Shown here: one piece after another, positions 24,423 through 32,723 of the stretch
Layout: the number at the start of each line of letters is the position of its first letter
Numbering within the stretch: position 1 is the first letter of the stretch
NCBI GenBank assembly: GCA_959020415.1
Contig: CAUERX010000016.1
Span: forward strand, 1 to 32,777
DNA: 32,777 nt
Origin: an uncultured bacterium
GTDB taxonomy: Bacteria > Bacillota_I > Bacilli_A > RF39 > UBA660
Direction: 5' to 3'
Notes under the pieces: generated by a model
Seen by the model: the letters and a program-made list of their open reading frames with translations, nothing else
The model's database searches: none
What the model was told of the DNA's origin: nothing
Made by a program: the position numbers and the translations under genes

Positions 24423-25718
24423 CTAAATATATTGTGCAACCATATCATCAAGTAAAATATCTATTAAATATATTTCATTATTATTTTTTTGAATAACATC
24501 ATCTGCATATTCATTTAATACATCTACACAATCTATAATTATTTTCCCTTTATCAAAATAATTTTTTGTTGTAACATCTATTTCTGCATGCCCCAATTCT
24601 TCTGAAACAGCTTTTAAATTAATATTATTTGTTAATAATAATGTTGTATATACATGTCTTAATCCGTGAAATGTTATTTTTGGTAAATTGTTATTTTCCA
24701 ATAAACTATCAAAATATTTATAATGAAAACTTGCACCTCTTGCACTTCCATCTGCAGAAAAACAAATATAATCATTATCAACAAAATTTTTGTTTTTAAT
24801 CTTTCTTTCTGTTTTTATTTCTTCATATTTCTTCTTTTGTTCTAAAATTGCTTCAAAAACTATATCAGGAATATACTGTATTCTATCACTTTTTCGAGAT
24901 TTTAATTTTATTTCTTGCTTTGTTTTGTATTTTCCGTTTAAATGATTTGTCTCTTCATTCATTTTATTTATATCAGTTCCAATTTGTCTTTGTATGTGTA
25001 TTGTTCTCTTTATAAAATTAATATCAGAAAATTTCAATCCTCTTATTTCACTTTTTCTCATTCCCATTAAAACAGCAAATAAAACATATAAATATATTGG
25101 AGTGTTTGTGCTTTTATTAATTAATAATTGAACTTGAGATATTGAAAATGTCTCTTTAATTTTATTTTTTTTATTATGTTCAATTTCATTTAATATATCT
25201 TTTGGCACATTAATACCTTCAGCAACATTTAAAGATACTAAATTATTGTTTTTTGCATATTTCAACGAATTACTCATTGTGATTAATGCCCATGAAGCAA
25301 GCGATAAATGTTTATCAGAAACAAATTTTATAAATCTATTTATATGTCCTATGTTTAATTGATGTAAATATAAATTATCAAAATATTCTTTTGCATAATT
25401 ATAAACTATATTTTTGTACGAATTAAATGTATTATACTTAACTTCATTTATTTTAATGTTTTGTAACCAATATTCTAAATAGTCAAATACCTTAATGTTT
25501 TGATATAAAACATATTCACTAAGATTTAATTGCGTAATTTTCTCTTCTCTATCTTTTTTTGCTTCTCTTTGCGTAGAAAATCCACCATGTTGTTTCAACA
25601 AAGTACTATTATCGTTAAATTTAAATAAAATTCTATATCCATACTTGTTTTTTAATTTTATAACATCATAAACAGTATATTCAATAATTTTTCGTTCTAC
25701 GATTTCTTTAGTTAACAT
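24423..25718 (-). CDS. Tyrosine recombinase/integrase
   Basis: Catalyses integration and excision of the element. In 431 residues it has an N-terminal arm-binding-type domain (about 20-80, with GYRILFKFNDNSTL), a core-binding SAM-like domain (about 75-175, FDYLEYWLQNIKINEV) and a catalytic domain with the expected residues: R221 (MGMRKSEIRGL), H351-R354 (HGLRH), H377 (ELGHAE) and the nucleophile Y387 (TTKNYF). All key residues are present. The ATG overlaps the previous recombinase fragment by seven bases, with GGAG upstream, suggesting coupled translation. It lies next to the left attachment site, as usual for integrases. It resembles Tn916/ICE-type integrases in domain layout. Confidence 0.92.
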   Translation of the reverse strand: MLTKEIVERKIIEYTVYDVIKLKNKYGYRILFKFNDNSTLLKQHGGFSTQREAKKDREEKITQLNLSEYVLYQNIKVFDYLEYWLQNIKINEVKYNTFNSYKNIVYNYAKEYFDNLYLHQLNIGHINRFIKFVSDKHLSLASWALITMSNSLKYAKNNNLVSLNVAEGINVPKDILNEIEHNKKNKIKETFSISQVQLLINKSTNTPIYLYVLFAVLMGMRKSEIRGLKFSDINFIKRTIHIQRQIGTDINKMNEETNHLNGKYKTKQEIKLKSRKSDRIQYIPDIVFEAILEQKKKYEEIKTERKIKNKNFVDNDYICFSADGSARGASFHYKYFDSLLENNNLPKITFHGLRHVYTTLLLTNNINLKAVSEELGHAEIDVTTKNYFDKGKIIIDCVDVLNEYADDVIQKNNNEIYLIDILLDDMVAQYI

Positions 25719-26335
25719 GATAATAAATTCTCCGAATATCCTTCTTGTTCAATTTTGAAAGTACTGTTTAAGAATGATAAAATTTTATTTTTCTCATCCA
25801 TCACTTCACAATAATAATCAAATGTAGTATGAACTGAGGTGTGTCCTAACATGGCAGAAATAATTTGTATATCTACGCCTTTTTCCAACAAAATTGTAGC
25901 ACACATATGTCTTAAAGAGTGGACTGTAATGTGTGGTAAACTCAATTTTTTGCATATTCGCTTTATCTGATCATTAAGAATTGTTGTACCATGCGGTTTA
26001 CCATTTACTTGACAACTAACATAATCATTGTCAGTATATATTGCTTCATAAAATTTCTTATTATAATTATTCAATTGTTCTCTTTTTTCTAATTCCTCTA
26101 CAACTACTGTTGGAATCTTAAATTTTCTGTTCCCAGCTTCTGTTTTTGTATTTGTTTCTATTTTTCTAGTAGAAAATGATTTACATGTTTTTGCTTTTAA
26201 ATTGTGTTTAACAACTATCTGTCTTTCAATAGACAAATAAATAAAATCATCAAACGAATGAAAATCCGAAAATTTTAATCCTGCTATTTCACCTTTACGA
26301 AGTCCACAAAATATTTCCTCCCTAGGGTACAGCAA
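25712..26335 (-). pseudogene. 5'-truncated second tyrosine recombinase
   Basis: A 207-residue frame containing only the catalytic domain: the first arginine in CGLRKGEIAGLKF, then SLRHMCATILLEKGV, LGHTSVHTTFDYY (Tyr near 174). The N-terminal and core-binding domains are missing; the frame begins abruptly a few codons before the first arginine, after a CCTAGGGAGG junction, and the only start available is a TTG at 26335. The gene is thus broken at its 5' end, most likely by the deletion or insertion that brought in the cargo genes. Its end overlaps the ATG of the intact recombinase by seven bases. It may still be expressed as a truncated protein, but it should not be able to recombine DNA alone. 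Confidence 0.8.
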
Positions 26336-26400
26336 ACATCTGAATTAATATAACACTTTTTATATATTTTTACAATAAAATTTCTATATATTTATAATAA

Positions 26401-26426
26401 AAAGCAAATCAATGAAGATTTACTTT
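26401..26426. terminator. Terminator of the cargo operon
   Basis: AAAGCAAATC (26401-26410) and GATTTACTTT (26417-26426) pair with one G-T pair. It follows the Nudix gene on the minus strand and separates the cargo from the recombinases. The remaining gap (26336-26452) holds nothing else that I recognise. Confidence 0.75.
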
Positions 26427-26452
26427 TTTAAAACTATATTGTCTGATAATAA

Positions 26453-26938
26453 TTATTCTTCGTAAATTATATGTTCCAATTGATTATTATTATCATTTTT
26501 TATTTTTTCTTTTAAAATATTAAGTAAAAAATTATAATTATCAATTTCTGTTATTTTAGCCCATTTAAATTTTGACTTTCCATCATGTTCTTCATCTAAG
26601 GAATTATATTCCTTATCATCAGTATATCCTGATTCAGTTTCATCAATTTCTGTATTATAATAAAAACCTATTTCATGATACTTTGTACCATTTGGTACAT
26701 TTGTAATTGCTTCTATTATATATTTTAAGTGTAATTCACATTCAAGTCCTAATTCTTCTTGTAATTCTCTTTTTATTGCGTCACCACTGTTTTCTAATGT
26801 TTCTAAACGCCCTCCAGGTAACATATAAATATCATATTTTTGTTTTTGCACCAAAACTTTTGTATGATTTTGATTAAAAATTATTGCACCAACTCTTACT
26901 CCAAATCTAGTCGTATCATCTTTCATTGTAATAACCAT
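26453..26938 (-). CDS. Nudix hydrolase
   Basis: Hydrolyses a nucleoside diphosphate linked to another group, with Mg2+ or Mn2+. The 161-residue protein has an exact Nudix box at 43-65: G, five residues, E49, seven residues, REL, Q, EE, L, GL. The preceding strand AIIFNQNHTKVLVQKQ and MLPGG fit the fold. The substrate cannot be read from the sequence. The ATG at 26938 has GGAGGAAC upstream. It is the last gene of the four-gene cargo operon, 38 bases after the P-loop kinase gene. Nudix proteins near sugar or nucleotide enzymes often act on nucleotide sugars or damaged nucleotides; here that is only a suggestion. Confidence 0.93.
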   Translation of the reverse strand: MVITMKDDTTRFGVRVGAIIFNQNHTKVLVQKQKYDIYMLPGGRLETLENSGDAIKRELQEELGLECELHLKYIIEAITNVPNGTKYHEIGFYYNTEIDETESGYTDDKEYNSLDEEHDGKSKFKWAKITEIDNYNFLLNILKEKIKNDNNNQLEHIIYEE

Positions 26939-26976
26939 ATTGTTCCTCCATTCTACTTGATATTATATCATGTTTT

Positions 26977-27564
26977 TTATTTTCTATAAATAGATTTACA
27001 TTCTTCTTTTTTATTTAAACCTACAAAATTTAAAATTTCATCCACAACACTTTCTAAATCCATATCAGAAACATCAATTTTATATGTATCTAAACTAGAA
27101 AAATCAGGGATTTTTTTTATTGCTTCATTAAAAATTTCTTCTATACAATCTTTACAATAATTATCATATGATATTTCTTCAGAAGTTTTTTTAATTCTAT
27201 TAACTAGCCTACTATAAATTACTTTTGGATTACAAGTTAAAGTAATGTTATAAAATTCAAATTGATTTCCATTTTCTTCTAAATAATTAATTATTTGATT
27301 AATAACATTGTCTTGGTGTAAAATCCAAGAAAATATTATATTATCAAAATTTGGATTATGTAAATGATTATTTAGAACATAACAAATGCTATCGATAGTT
27401 CGTTCCATTGTTTCTTTATCAAAATGCCAATCGGACCCCTGTTCAAAACACCAATCACCATCTAACATTACACTAGAATTTAATTCATTTACTAATTTTT
27501 TTGCTGTGGTAGTTTTACCAACCCCCGTTGTACCACTAATATAAATTAATTTCTTTTTTTTCAT
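26977..27564 (-). CDS. P-loop nucleoside/small-molecule kinase (AAA_33-like)
   Basis: A 195-residue ATP-binding protein with Walker A GTTGVGKT at 11-18, a following LDGDWCF segment where related kinases place the substrate-binding aspartate, and a later helical lid with Arg/Lys residues (YSRLVNRIKKTSEE). The layout resembles the zeta-toxin/AAA_33 and nucleotide-kinase groups, which phosphorylate small molecules or sugars. No membrane helix or signal is present. The ATG has AGAAAGGA upstream. It is the third gene in the cargo operon, 17 bases after the HipA-like gene. Which small molecule it phosphorylates is unknown. Confidence 0.8.
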   Translation of the reverse strand: MKKKKLIYISGTTGVGKTTTAKKLVNELNSSVMLDGDWCFEQGSDWHFDKETMERTIDSICYVLNNHLHNPNFDNIIFSWILHQDNVINQIINYLEENGNQFEFYNITLTCNPKVIYSRLVNRIKKTSEEISYDNYCKDCIEEIFNEAIKKIPDFSSLDTYKIDVSDMDLESVVDEILNFVGLNKKEECKSIYRK

Positions 27565-27581
27565 ATAAATATAATTCCTTT

Positions 27582-28967
27582 CTACATATTCACAGCACGT
27601 TTTTTTACTAATATAGAATTACCTTTAGTATTAACTTTTGAATAAAATATTTCTAAAAATTTTTGATATGTGTCTAAAATTTCTGCCTTAAAATTAATTG
27701 GTAGAACAAAATCATGGTCTTTTTCTATTTCAGCAAAAATAGATTGAACATTATCAGCATCAATAAACTGCATGTAATAGTCTATTGCTTCTTTGTTATT
27801 TCCTTCATAATATAATTTTAGCAAAGAAGTAATTTTATCTTCTCTATAATTCTGATTATATTCCTGCAATAATAATGTATGGTTATTTAATATATTATTT
27901 TCTATTTGTTGTCCATCAATATCTTTTTCAATTCTTGGTCTATCAAAATGTAACATATTACCATTGTCAAAAGCCATTAATCTCACACTTTGGGTTTGTT
28001 CGTTTACAATAATCCCCCAGTTATAAGGATTTCTATCAGGTTGTAATGTCAGCAAATCATAAATATATAATTTTTTTATTTCTGCTTTAATTTCTTCATT
28101 GTAATTATAACCTTTTCTAAAACAATAATCTTCTATTACTGATATAATATTTTCAACATTACATTTTCTAACTAATTCTAATTTATCTATATTATTATCT
28201 GGACACATTAACTGTGCAGCAGAAATAAATTTTTCGCCTTTATTTACAAAGTTATAGGTAATTATACCTCTGTTACCATTATATGTAGCTAAATCATAAT
28301 AACAATATGGAAGGGAAAATTTTTTCATCATATACATATTAAATATTTCAGTATAACTTTCAAAACTACCAGGTGTTTCATTTTTGAACATAATATGCTC
28401 ATCAAGCCAAAATTTATTTCTTGAGCCGCCAATTTCTGGCCTGATTTGTTCTAATTTAACATAGTCATCAATTGCTAAAAATCCATTGTTCCTACTCGCG
28501 CATCTTATTAAATACTTAAAGATAATAGGAAAATTTTCTTCGTATTCTTGCGGATCATCAGTCATATGAAAAACATTATCATAATGAACTTTTTGATTGT
28601 TTATATAATCTTCTTGTGGTAAAACTAAATGTCTATATTTTCTTCTTATACCTACTTTTAAATCCAAAACATTTTGATACATATATTTCCCTTTTTCTGG
28701 TAAATATATTTTTTTATCATCAGGTAATTCAAGTTGCATAATATAAATATAATTATCTTGGTACTTATTAACTAGCCCATTAATTTTATATTCGGCTTTC
28801 CAAAGTTCATCTTCTGAGAATGGATATAATTCTCTAATGAAATTTTCATAATCTTGCCCTAAATCTATTTTCCAAAGATAATTAATTGTAGAAATTTTTT
28901 GGATATCATTAAGTGCTTCTTCCGCCTTATTACCTATTGAATTCCACAAAACCCCAAATAATTTCAT
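27582..28967 (-). CDS. Two-domain protein: unknown N-terminal domain plus HipA-like kinase domain
   Basis: A 461-residue protein. The N-terminal 155 residues (starting MKLFGVLWNSIGNKAEEAL, with DLGQDYENFIRELYPF and YDNVFHMTDDPQEY) form a domain I cannot name. The C-terminal part looks like a HipA/PI-kinase-like fold: LVRKCN and IYDLLTLQPDRNPYNWGIIV at 303-322 with the catalytic-loop pattern DRNxxNWG, then FDNG (333-336) as the metal-binding motif. HipA proteins phosphorylate proteins, but relatives modify other substrates. No membrane segment is seen. The ATG overlaps the glycosyltransferase stop (ATGA) with GGAGGT upstream, so the two proteins are made together. Confidence 0.7.
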   Translation of the reverse strand: MKLFGVLWNSIGNKAEEALNDIQKISTINYLWKIDLGQDYENFIRELYPFSEDELWKAEYKINGLVNKYQDNYIYIMQLELPDDKKIYLPEKGKYMYQNVLDLKVGIRRKYRHLVLPQEDYINNQKVHYDNVFHMTDDPQEYEENFPIIFKYLIRCASRNNGFLAIDDYVKLEQIRPEIGGSRNKFWLDEHIMFKNETPGSFESYTEIFNMYMMKKFSLPYCYYDLATYNGNRGIITYNFVNKGEKFISAAQLMCPDNNIDKLELVRKCNVENIISVIEDYCFRKGYNYNEEIKAEIKKLYIYDLLTLQPDRNPYNWGIIVNEQTQSVRLMAFDNGNMLHFDRPRIEKDIDGQQIENNILNNHTLLLQEYNQNYREDKITSLLKLYYEGNNKEAIDYYMQFIDADNVQSIFAEIEKDHDFVLPINFKAEILDTYQKFLEIFYSKVNTKGNSILVKKRAVNM

Positions 28968-29971
28968 TTTGTTATACCTCCATTCCTACTTTCTACCAAG
29001 GTATCAACTTGTGCGGCAACATTTTTAATATCTATTCCTTCTTCAAGCGAAATAAAATATCTATTCATAAATTCTACTGTTTTTGCTTTTTTGACCATAA
29101 GTTTTATATCATCTAAACAATTAAAATCTAGTTGTCCCTTTTCTAATATATTTAAGCATATAAGTAAATTATGTAAAAGAGTTGCATTATAATGGCTTAT
29201 AGCTTCATCCATCAAATTCGGAAAATGATTTTGTATATCCGTTATTACACTATCAGCATATTGCATTAATAACATACTATCTTTTCCAAAGTTAGTATTA
29301 ATTAACGAATTTGGATTAATAAAATAATGATTATAGTTTGTTCTTATATCGTGACAGAATATATTACTATTCATTAGTGCCTGCCAAAGAAAAATAAAAT
29401 CTTCATTTATATTGGTAGCAGGAAATTTAATATTTTTTATCAATTCTCTTTTGTATAATTTACCCCAAACAGCATTTGAAAGTTCAAAAGATAAATATTT
29501 TTTTAGCATTTGTTCTTTATCTAATACAGTGATTTCATCACCTATTGAATATGGAACTATACTTTCTTTTTCAAAAACAACTTTTATTCCGCCTTCAACA
29601 ATATCTGCATCATATTTAACAGTAGAATAATACAAGTTTTCAAGTAATTTTGTATCTGAAACATCATCACTATCAACAAACGTTATATATTTGCCAGTTG
29701 ATTTAGATAATCCAACGTTTCTAGCCATCCCTACTCCAGAATTATTCTGATTAATTAATATAATTCTATTATCTTCTTGTTTGTACTGACTACAAATAAC
29801 AGCACTATTATCTGTTGAGCCATCATTAATCAATATTATTTCCAAATTTTTATAGGTCTGATTAACAATTGAATTTAAAGTTGCTCTTAAATATTTTTCC
29901 GCGTTGTATATTGGTACAATAACTGATATACATTCTAGATTTGTATTATCATCATTAATACAATTTTCCAT
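28964..29971 (-). CDS. Family 2 glycosyltransferase
   Basis: Transfers a sugar from a nucleotide sugar to an unknown acceptor. The 335-residue protein starts with the GT-A fold signature: ISVIVPIYNAEKYLRATLNS, INDGSTDNS (48-56), NSGVGMARNVGL, and the metal-binding FVDSDD (98-103). After the catalytic domain comes a helical C-terminal half with NEDFIFLWQALM. There is no membrane helix, so it is probably cytoplasmic or peripherally attached. It is the first gene of the cargo operon, with a strong promoter and GAGGGG before the ATG. It is the only intact gene in the window with a TGA stop, and that TGA is part of the ATGA overlap with the next gene. Confidence 0.92.
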   Translation of the reverse strand: MENCINDDNTNLECISVIVPIYNAEKYLRATLNSIVNQTYKNLEIILINDGSTDNSAVICSQYKQEDNRIILINQNNSGVGMARNVGLSKSTGKYITFVDSDDVSDTKLLENLYYSTVKYDADIVEGGIKVVFEKESIVPYSIGDEITVLDKEQMLKKYLSFELSNAVWGKLYKRELIKNIKFPATNINEDFIFLWQALMNSNIFCHDIRTNYNHYFINPNSLINTNFGKDSMLLMQYADSVITDIQNHFPNLMDEAISHYNATLLHNLLICLNILEKGQLDFNCLDDIKLMVKKAKTVEFMNRYFISLEEGIDIKNVAAQVDTLVESRNGGITK

Positions 29972-29994
29972 AATTACCCCTCGAATTTCCTTAT

Positions 29995-30022
29995 ATTATA
30001 TATCATAATAATAAAAAGTCAA
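29995..30022 (-). promoter_or_regulatory. Promoter of the four-gene cargo operon
   Basis: Minus strand: TTGACT (30022-30017), 16-base spacer, TATAAT (30000-29995), about 30 bases before the glycosyltransferase ATG. The -35 box lies in one arm of the helicase terminator hairpin. Confidence 0.8.
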
Positions 30023-30053
30023 GAAACACCAAAAATATCTTCTCTTGACTTTT
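30014..30053 (-). terminator. Terminator of the helicase remnant
   Basis: AAAAGTCAAGA (30014-30024) and TCTTGACTTTT (30043-30053), a perfect 11-base stem, directly after the final stop of the remnant. Confidence 0.75.
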
Positions 30054-31828
30054 ATTTAACTATATATAATTCATGTAATGCTCTAGTCATTGAAACATAC
30101 AACAATTTCATATCTTCTGTTTTTTCTTTATCAAATTTACCAATACCAGTATCAAGTAAAATTACAAATCAAATTCTAAACCTTTTGATAAATAACTACT
30201 AATACAACATATAGAATTAATTGAATTTTGATTATTTTCGTTAGTTTTATCAAAATCAATAATTTTAGACAAATTATTGCGAACTTCTTCAACAATAGGC
30301 TGATTTTTACATATAACCGCAATACTTTTGTAGTTTTTATTTAAAGAATTATTTATTATTTCTAAAATGGTATTATATAAATTATTTTCTTTTGAAGAGA
30401 CATATTGTACTTCTTTACCATGCCTTATAACAGGAATAGCTATGGAATATCATAATAACTCATTTATTTTATTAGCTTCATTCATTATTTCTATGGTTGT
30501 TCTATAACTTTTATTTAAATATAATATTTCGCATTCCCCATTAAATACAGAATCTATAATTTCTTCCCAAGTTTGTATACTTTTATAAGAATACAATGAT
30601 TGGGCTAAATCTCCATAAATACTAAACGTGGAATTATACATTGTATTTTTCAGCACATAAAAGGTAAATGTATTATAATCTTGTGCTTCATCTATTACAA
30701 CATGTCGATATTTGGAAAATTCTTCAGCCCCGTATAATCTATATTTAATATACATAAGCGGGGTTAAATCTTCTTTACTAATTTTTTTATTTCTTATTTC
30801 TTTTTGCTTTTCATCGTAATCAAAGTTATTCATTTTCAAGTACTCATTTTTTTAAGAATTTCTAAATAAATTTGAATTGGGGTTTTAATTAATTTTTTAA
30901 AATATAATTTTAAAATATTGCTACCAGAAACATTTAATTCTTTTTTTAGTTGTTCTCTATCCCTTATTATTTTGTTTTGAATTGTTTTTGTATAGTTTTT
31001 TGATAACGATTGAGATAAAATTTTTTCTAAAATTACATCTGCTTTTTCTTCAATTTTTTTTGATAAAATTGCTATTGTCTTATCAATTTTTGATTCTAAC
31101 GTTTTATGGAATTTATCATTTATTGATAAATATGTATCTTTAATTACATCAACATCTAATATTTTAAAATCTTTAAAATATAAATGTTCATTTGGAATTA
31201 AATTATCATAGTATTTTTTTAAATATATGTCTATTTCTTTTTTGAAATCCATAGAAGTAATATAATAGGCGAATGCATTTTTTTCCTCATTCTTATTGTT
31301 ATTTAAAATATCTACAAAATTTTCTACATCTAATTTTTCTTTCAAAAAGGTTTGAGCAAAATCTATTAAATCATATTGAGAAACTCCGTTAACATCTAAA
31401 TCAGGTAAAACACTTGATATATATTCGCCAAAAAATTTATTTGGTCCAATTACCATATATTGATTTGAATCATAAATATCTCTGTTATTATATACTAAAT
31501 ACGCTATTCTATGTAAAGCAACAGTGGTTTTTCCACTACCAGTAACGCCTTGTATAATTGAATTATATTTTAAATCTTGTCTTATTATTTTATTTTGTTC
31601 ACTTTGAATAGTAGAGACAATATTTTTTAACCTATTATCAGCATTAACACCTAAAAATGGTTTTAACAATTCATCTTTGCTTACTGTATCAACATCAATA
31701 AAATTTAATAATTGCCCATTTTCAATTTGTGAATAATAGGGTTTAGTAATTCCTAATTCTTCAGCAATATCTTTACCAAGAATTTTTTTCTTTTTTTTCT
31801 CTGCTTTTAATGTTTCTAATTTCCCCAT
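30052..31828 (-). pseudogene. Decayed HTH-HelD (UvrD-like) helicase chimera
   Basis: The frame starting at 31828 begins with an XRE helix-turn-helix (GKDIAEELGITKPYYSQIENG) fused to a HelD/UvrD-like helicase that lacks its usual N-terminal region: RLKNIVSTIQSEQNKIIRQD, Walker A GVTGSGKTTVALHR. That frame ends in TGA at 30836, after an A7 run. The next frame continues with the Walker B segment YRHVVIDEAQDYNTFTFYV and GDLAQSLYS, to a TGA at 30450. The same frame resumes with IAIPVIRHGKE and ends SKGLEFDL-stop near 30167. A further one-base shift gives VILLDTGIGKFDKEK and the motif LLYVSMTRALHELYIVK, ending at TAA 30052. So a domain fusion, two frameshifts and one nonsense codon are visible. Confidence 0.85.
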
Positions 31829-31890
31829 TTGTAATTCCTCCTTATATAATTAAATATACTATAGTTAAAAAATATTTAAATTATGCAAAT

Positions 31891-31916
31891 AAAAAAATCG
31901 TACATTAAGAATACGA
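31891..31916 (-). terminator. Weak terminator-like hairpin
   Basis: On the minus strand TCGTA and TACGA pair around a 9-base loop and are followed by seven T. The stem is only 5 bases. It could end transcription coming from the 5' surface-gene fragment. The rest of 31829-32018 shows no gene. Confidence 0.45.
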
Positions 31917-31922
31917 GTATTG

Positions 31923-31944
31923 GCCACAAATTCATTTTTTAACA
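31923..31944. repeat. Right copy of the 22-base imperfect direct repeat
   Basis: GCCACAAATTCATTTTTTAACA, matching the copy at 24377-24398 in 18 of 22 positions, in the same orientation. Confidence 0.45.
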
Positions 31945-32018
31945 TTTTATTTTATTAAGTATTTTAAAGGTATTTAAGAAAATACAATATAACACTAAAA
32001 TGACTAAATTAAAAGGAA

Positions 32019-32681
32019 TTACAATAATTTATTATCATTGAATGTTATGTAGTTGTTTGGATTGGCTCCTTTATATACATATCTTCCTTCTTCATATGCA
32101 TCTGCATATAGTCCATCTCCTGTTATTACTGCTGTTCCTATTAGTTTATCTGAGGCACTCTCTCCACTTGGAGTTGTTCCAGTTGCCTGACTATAGTCTA
32201 AGTCTACTATTAGGGTTGATGCCGTATTTGTTGGTTGTTCACTTACACTACTTATATATTCTACTTTTACGATTAATACTTTAGTGTTTCCAGCTGTTAT
32301 TACATCACCTTTGGTCATTCCTGATGCAGTGAACTTGATTGCTGGATTATTTGTATCACTTAAAGCTATATCATCTAACTTAGCATCTAAACTTCCAGCA
32401 TTGTTTACGGTAATATCATACTCTATACTATCACCTGGTGTTTGAAGTGATGTTTTAAAGGTTGCGCTTAATTCTTCAAAACTTGGATCACCATTATTAC
32501 TGGCTGTGCCTACAATGTTTTTACTTTCTACCTTTGTTATCTTTACATTCCAGCTACTTGTTATATTACTTGTTCCCTGAATATTTAATACTGTACTAAA
32601 TGCTGCATAACCAACTGCCATTAATATGACTGCTGCACACAGGATTCCGATGATTATATTTCTTTTTTTATTCTTGCCCAT
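32019..32681 (-). pseudogene. 5' half of a split surface-protein gene
   Basis: A 220-residue frame with a short basic start (MGKNKKRN), a hydrophobic helix (about 9-29, IIIGILCAAVILMAVGYAAF) acting as signal or anchor, then a beta-rich domain of the TasA/camelysin-like kind (NIQGTSNITSSWNVKITKVE, PGDSIEYDITVNNAGSLDAK, KVLIVKVEY). It ends GRYVYKGANPNNYITFN followed by the foreign residues DNKLL and a stop. In intact relatives that motif runs straight on into EEWRxI and the C-terminal domain found at 23600-24200. The ATG has a GGGAGAGG ribosome binding site and an upstream promoter region holding a 27-base G tract. A truncated product may still be made and exported. Confidence 0.82.
32037..32044. 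repeat. Right attachment site core of the integrative element
   Basis: ATTGAATG, identical and in the same orientation as at 24194-24201. The following bases diverge, consistent with element DNA on one side and chromosome on the other. Confidence 0.65.
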
Positions 32682-32700
32682 TTTACCTCTCCCTACTGCT

Positions 32701-32722
32701 ATTATATTTCATTTATAGTATA
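32701..32722 (-). promoter_or_regulatory. -10 boxes of the surface-protein gene beside a homopolymer tract
   Basis: On the minus strand TATAAT (32706-32701) and an alternative TATACT (32722-32717). With usual spacing, the -35 region of either would fall inside the G tract at 32750-32724, so tract length should affect promoter strength. Confidence 0.6.
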
Positions 32723-32723
32723 T

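Larger units (their letters stand above)
24194..32044. mobile_element. 7.8-kb integrative element inside a surface-protein gene
   Basis: Bounded by the 8-base direct repeat ATTGAATG, with the repeat-to-repeat distance 7843 bases. It carries a full tyrosine recombinase next to the left end, a truncated second recombinase, a four-gene cargo operon and a decayed helicase gene; all genes run leftwards. Outside the repeats the two halves of one surface-protein gene join in frame. The interior is visibly more AT-rich than the flanking core. No conjugation, relaxase or replication gene is present, so it is either a minimal mobilisable island or a remnant of a larger element. Confidence 0.75.

Noticed and set aside
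32042..32284. Plus-strand reading frame rich in Leu and His opposite the surface-protein gene
   Set aside because: Low-complexity shadow of the minus-strand gene; no ribosome binding site and no family resemblance.
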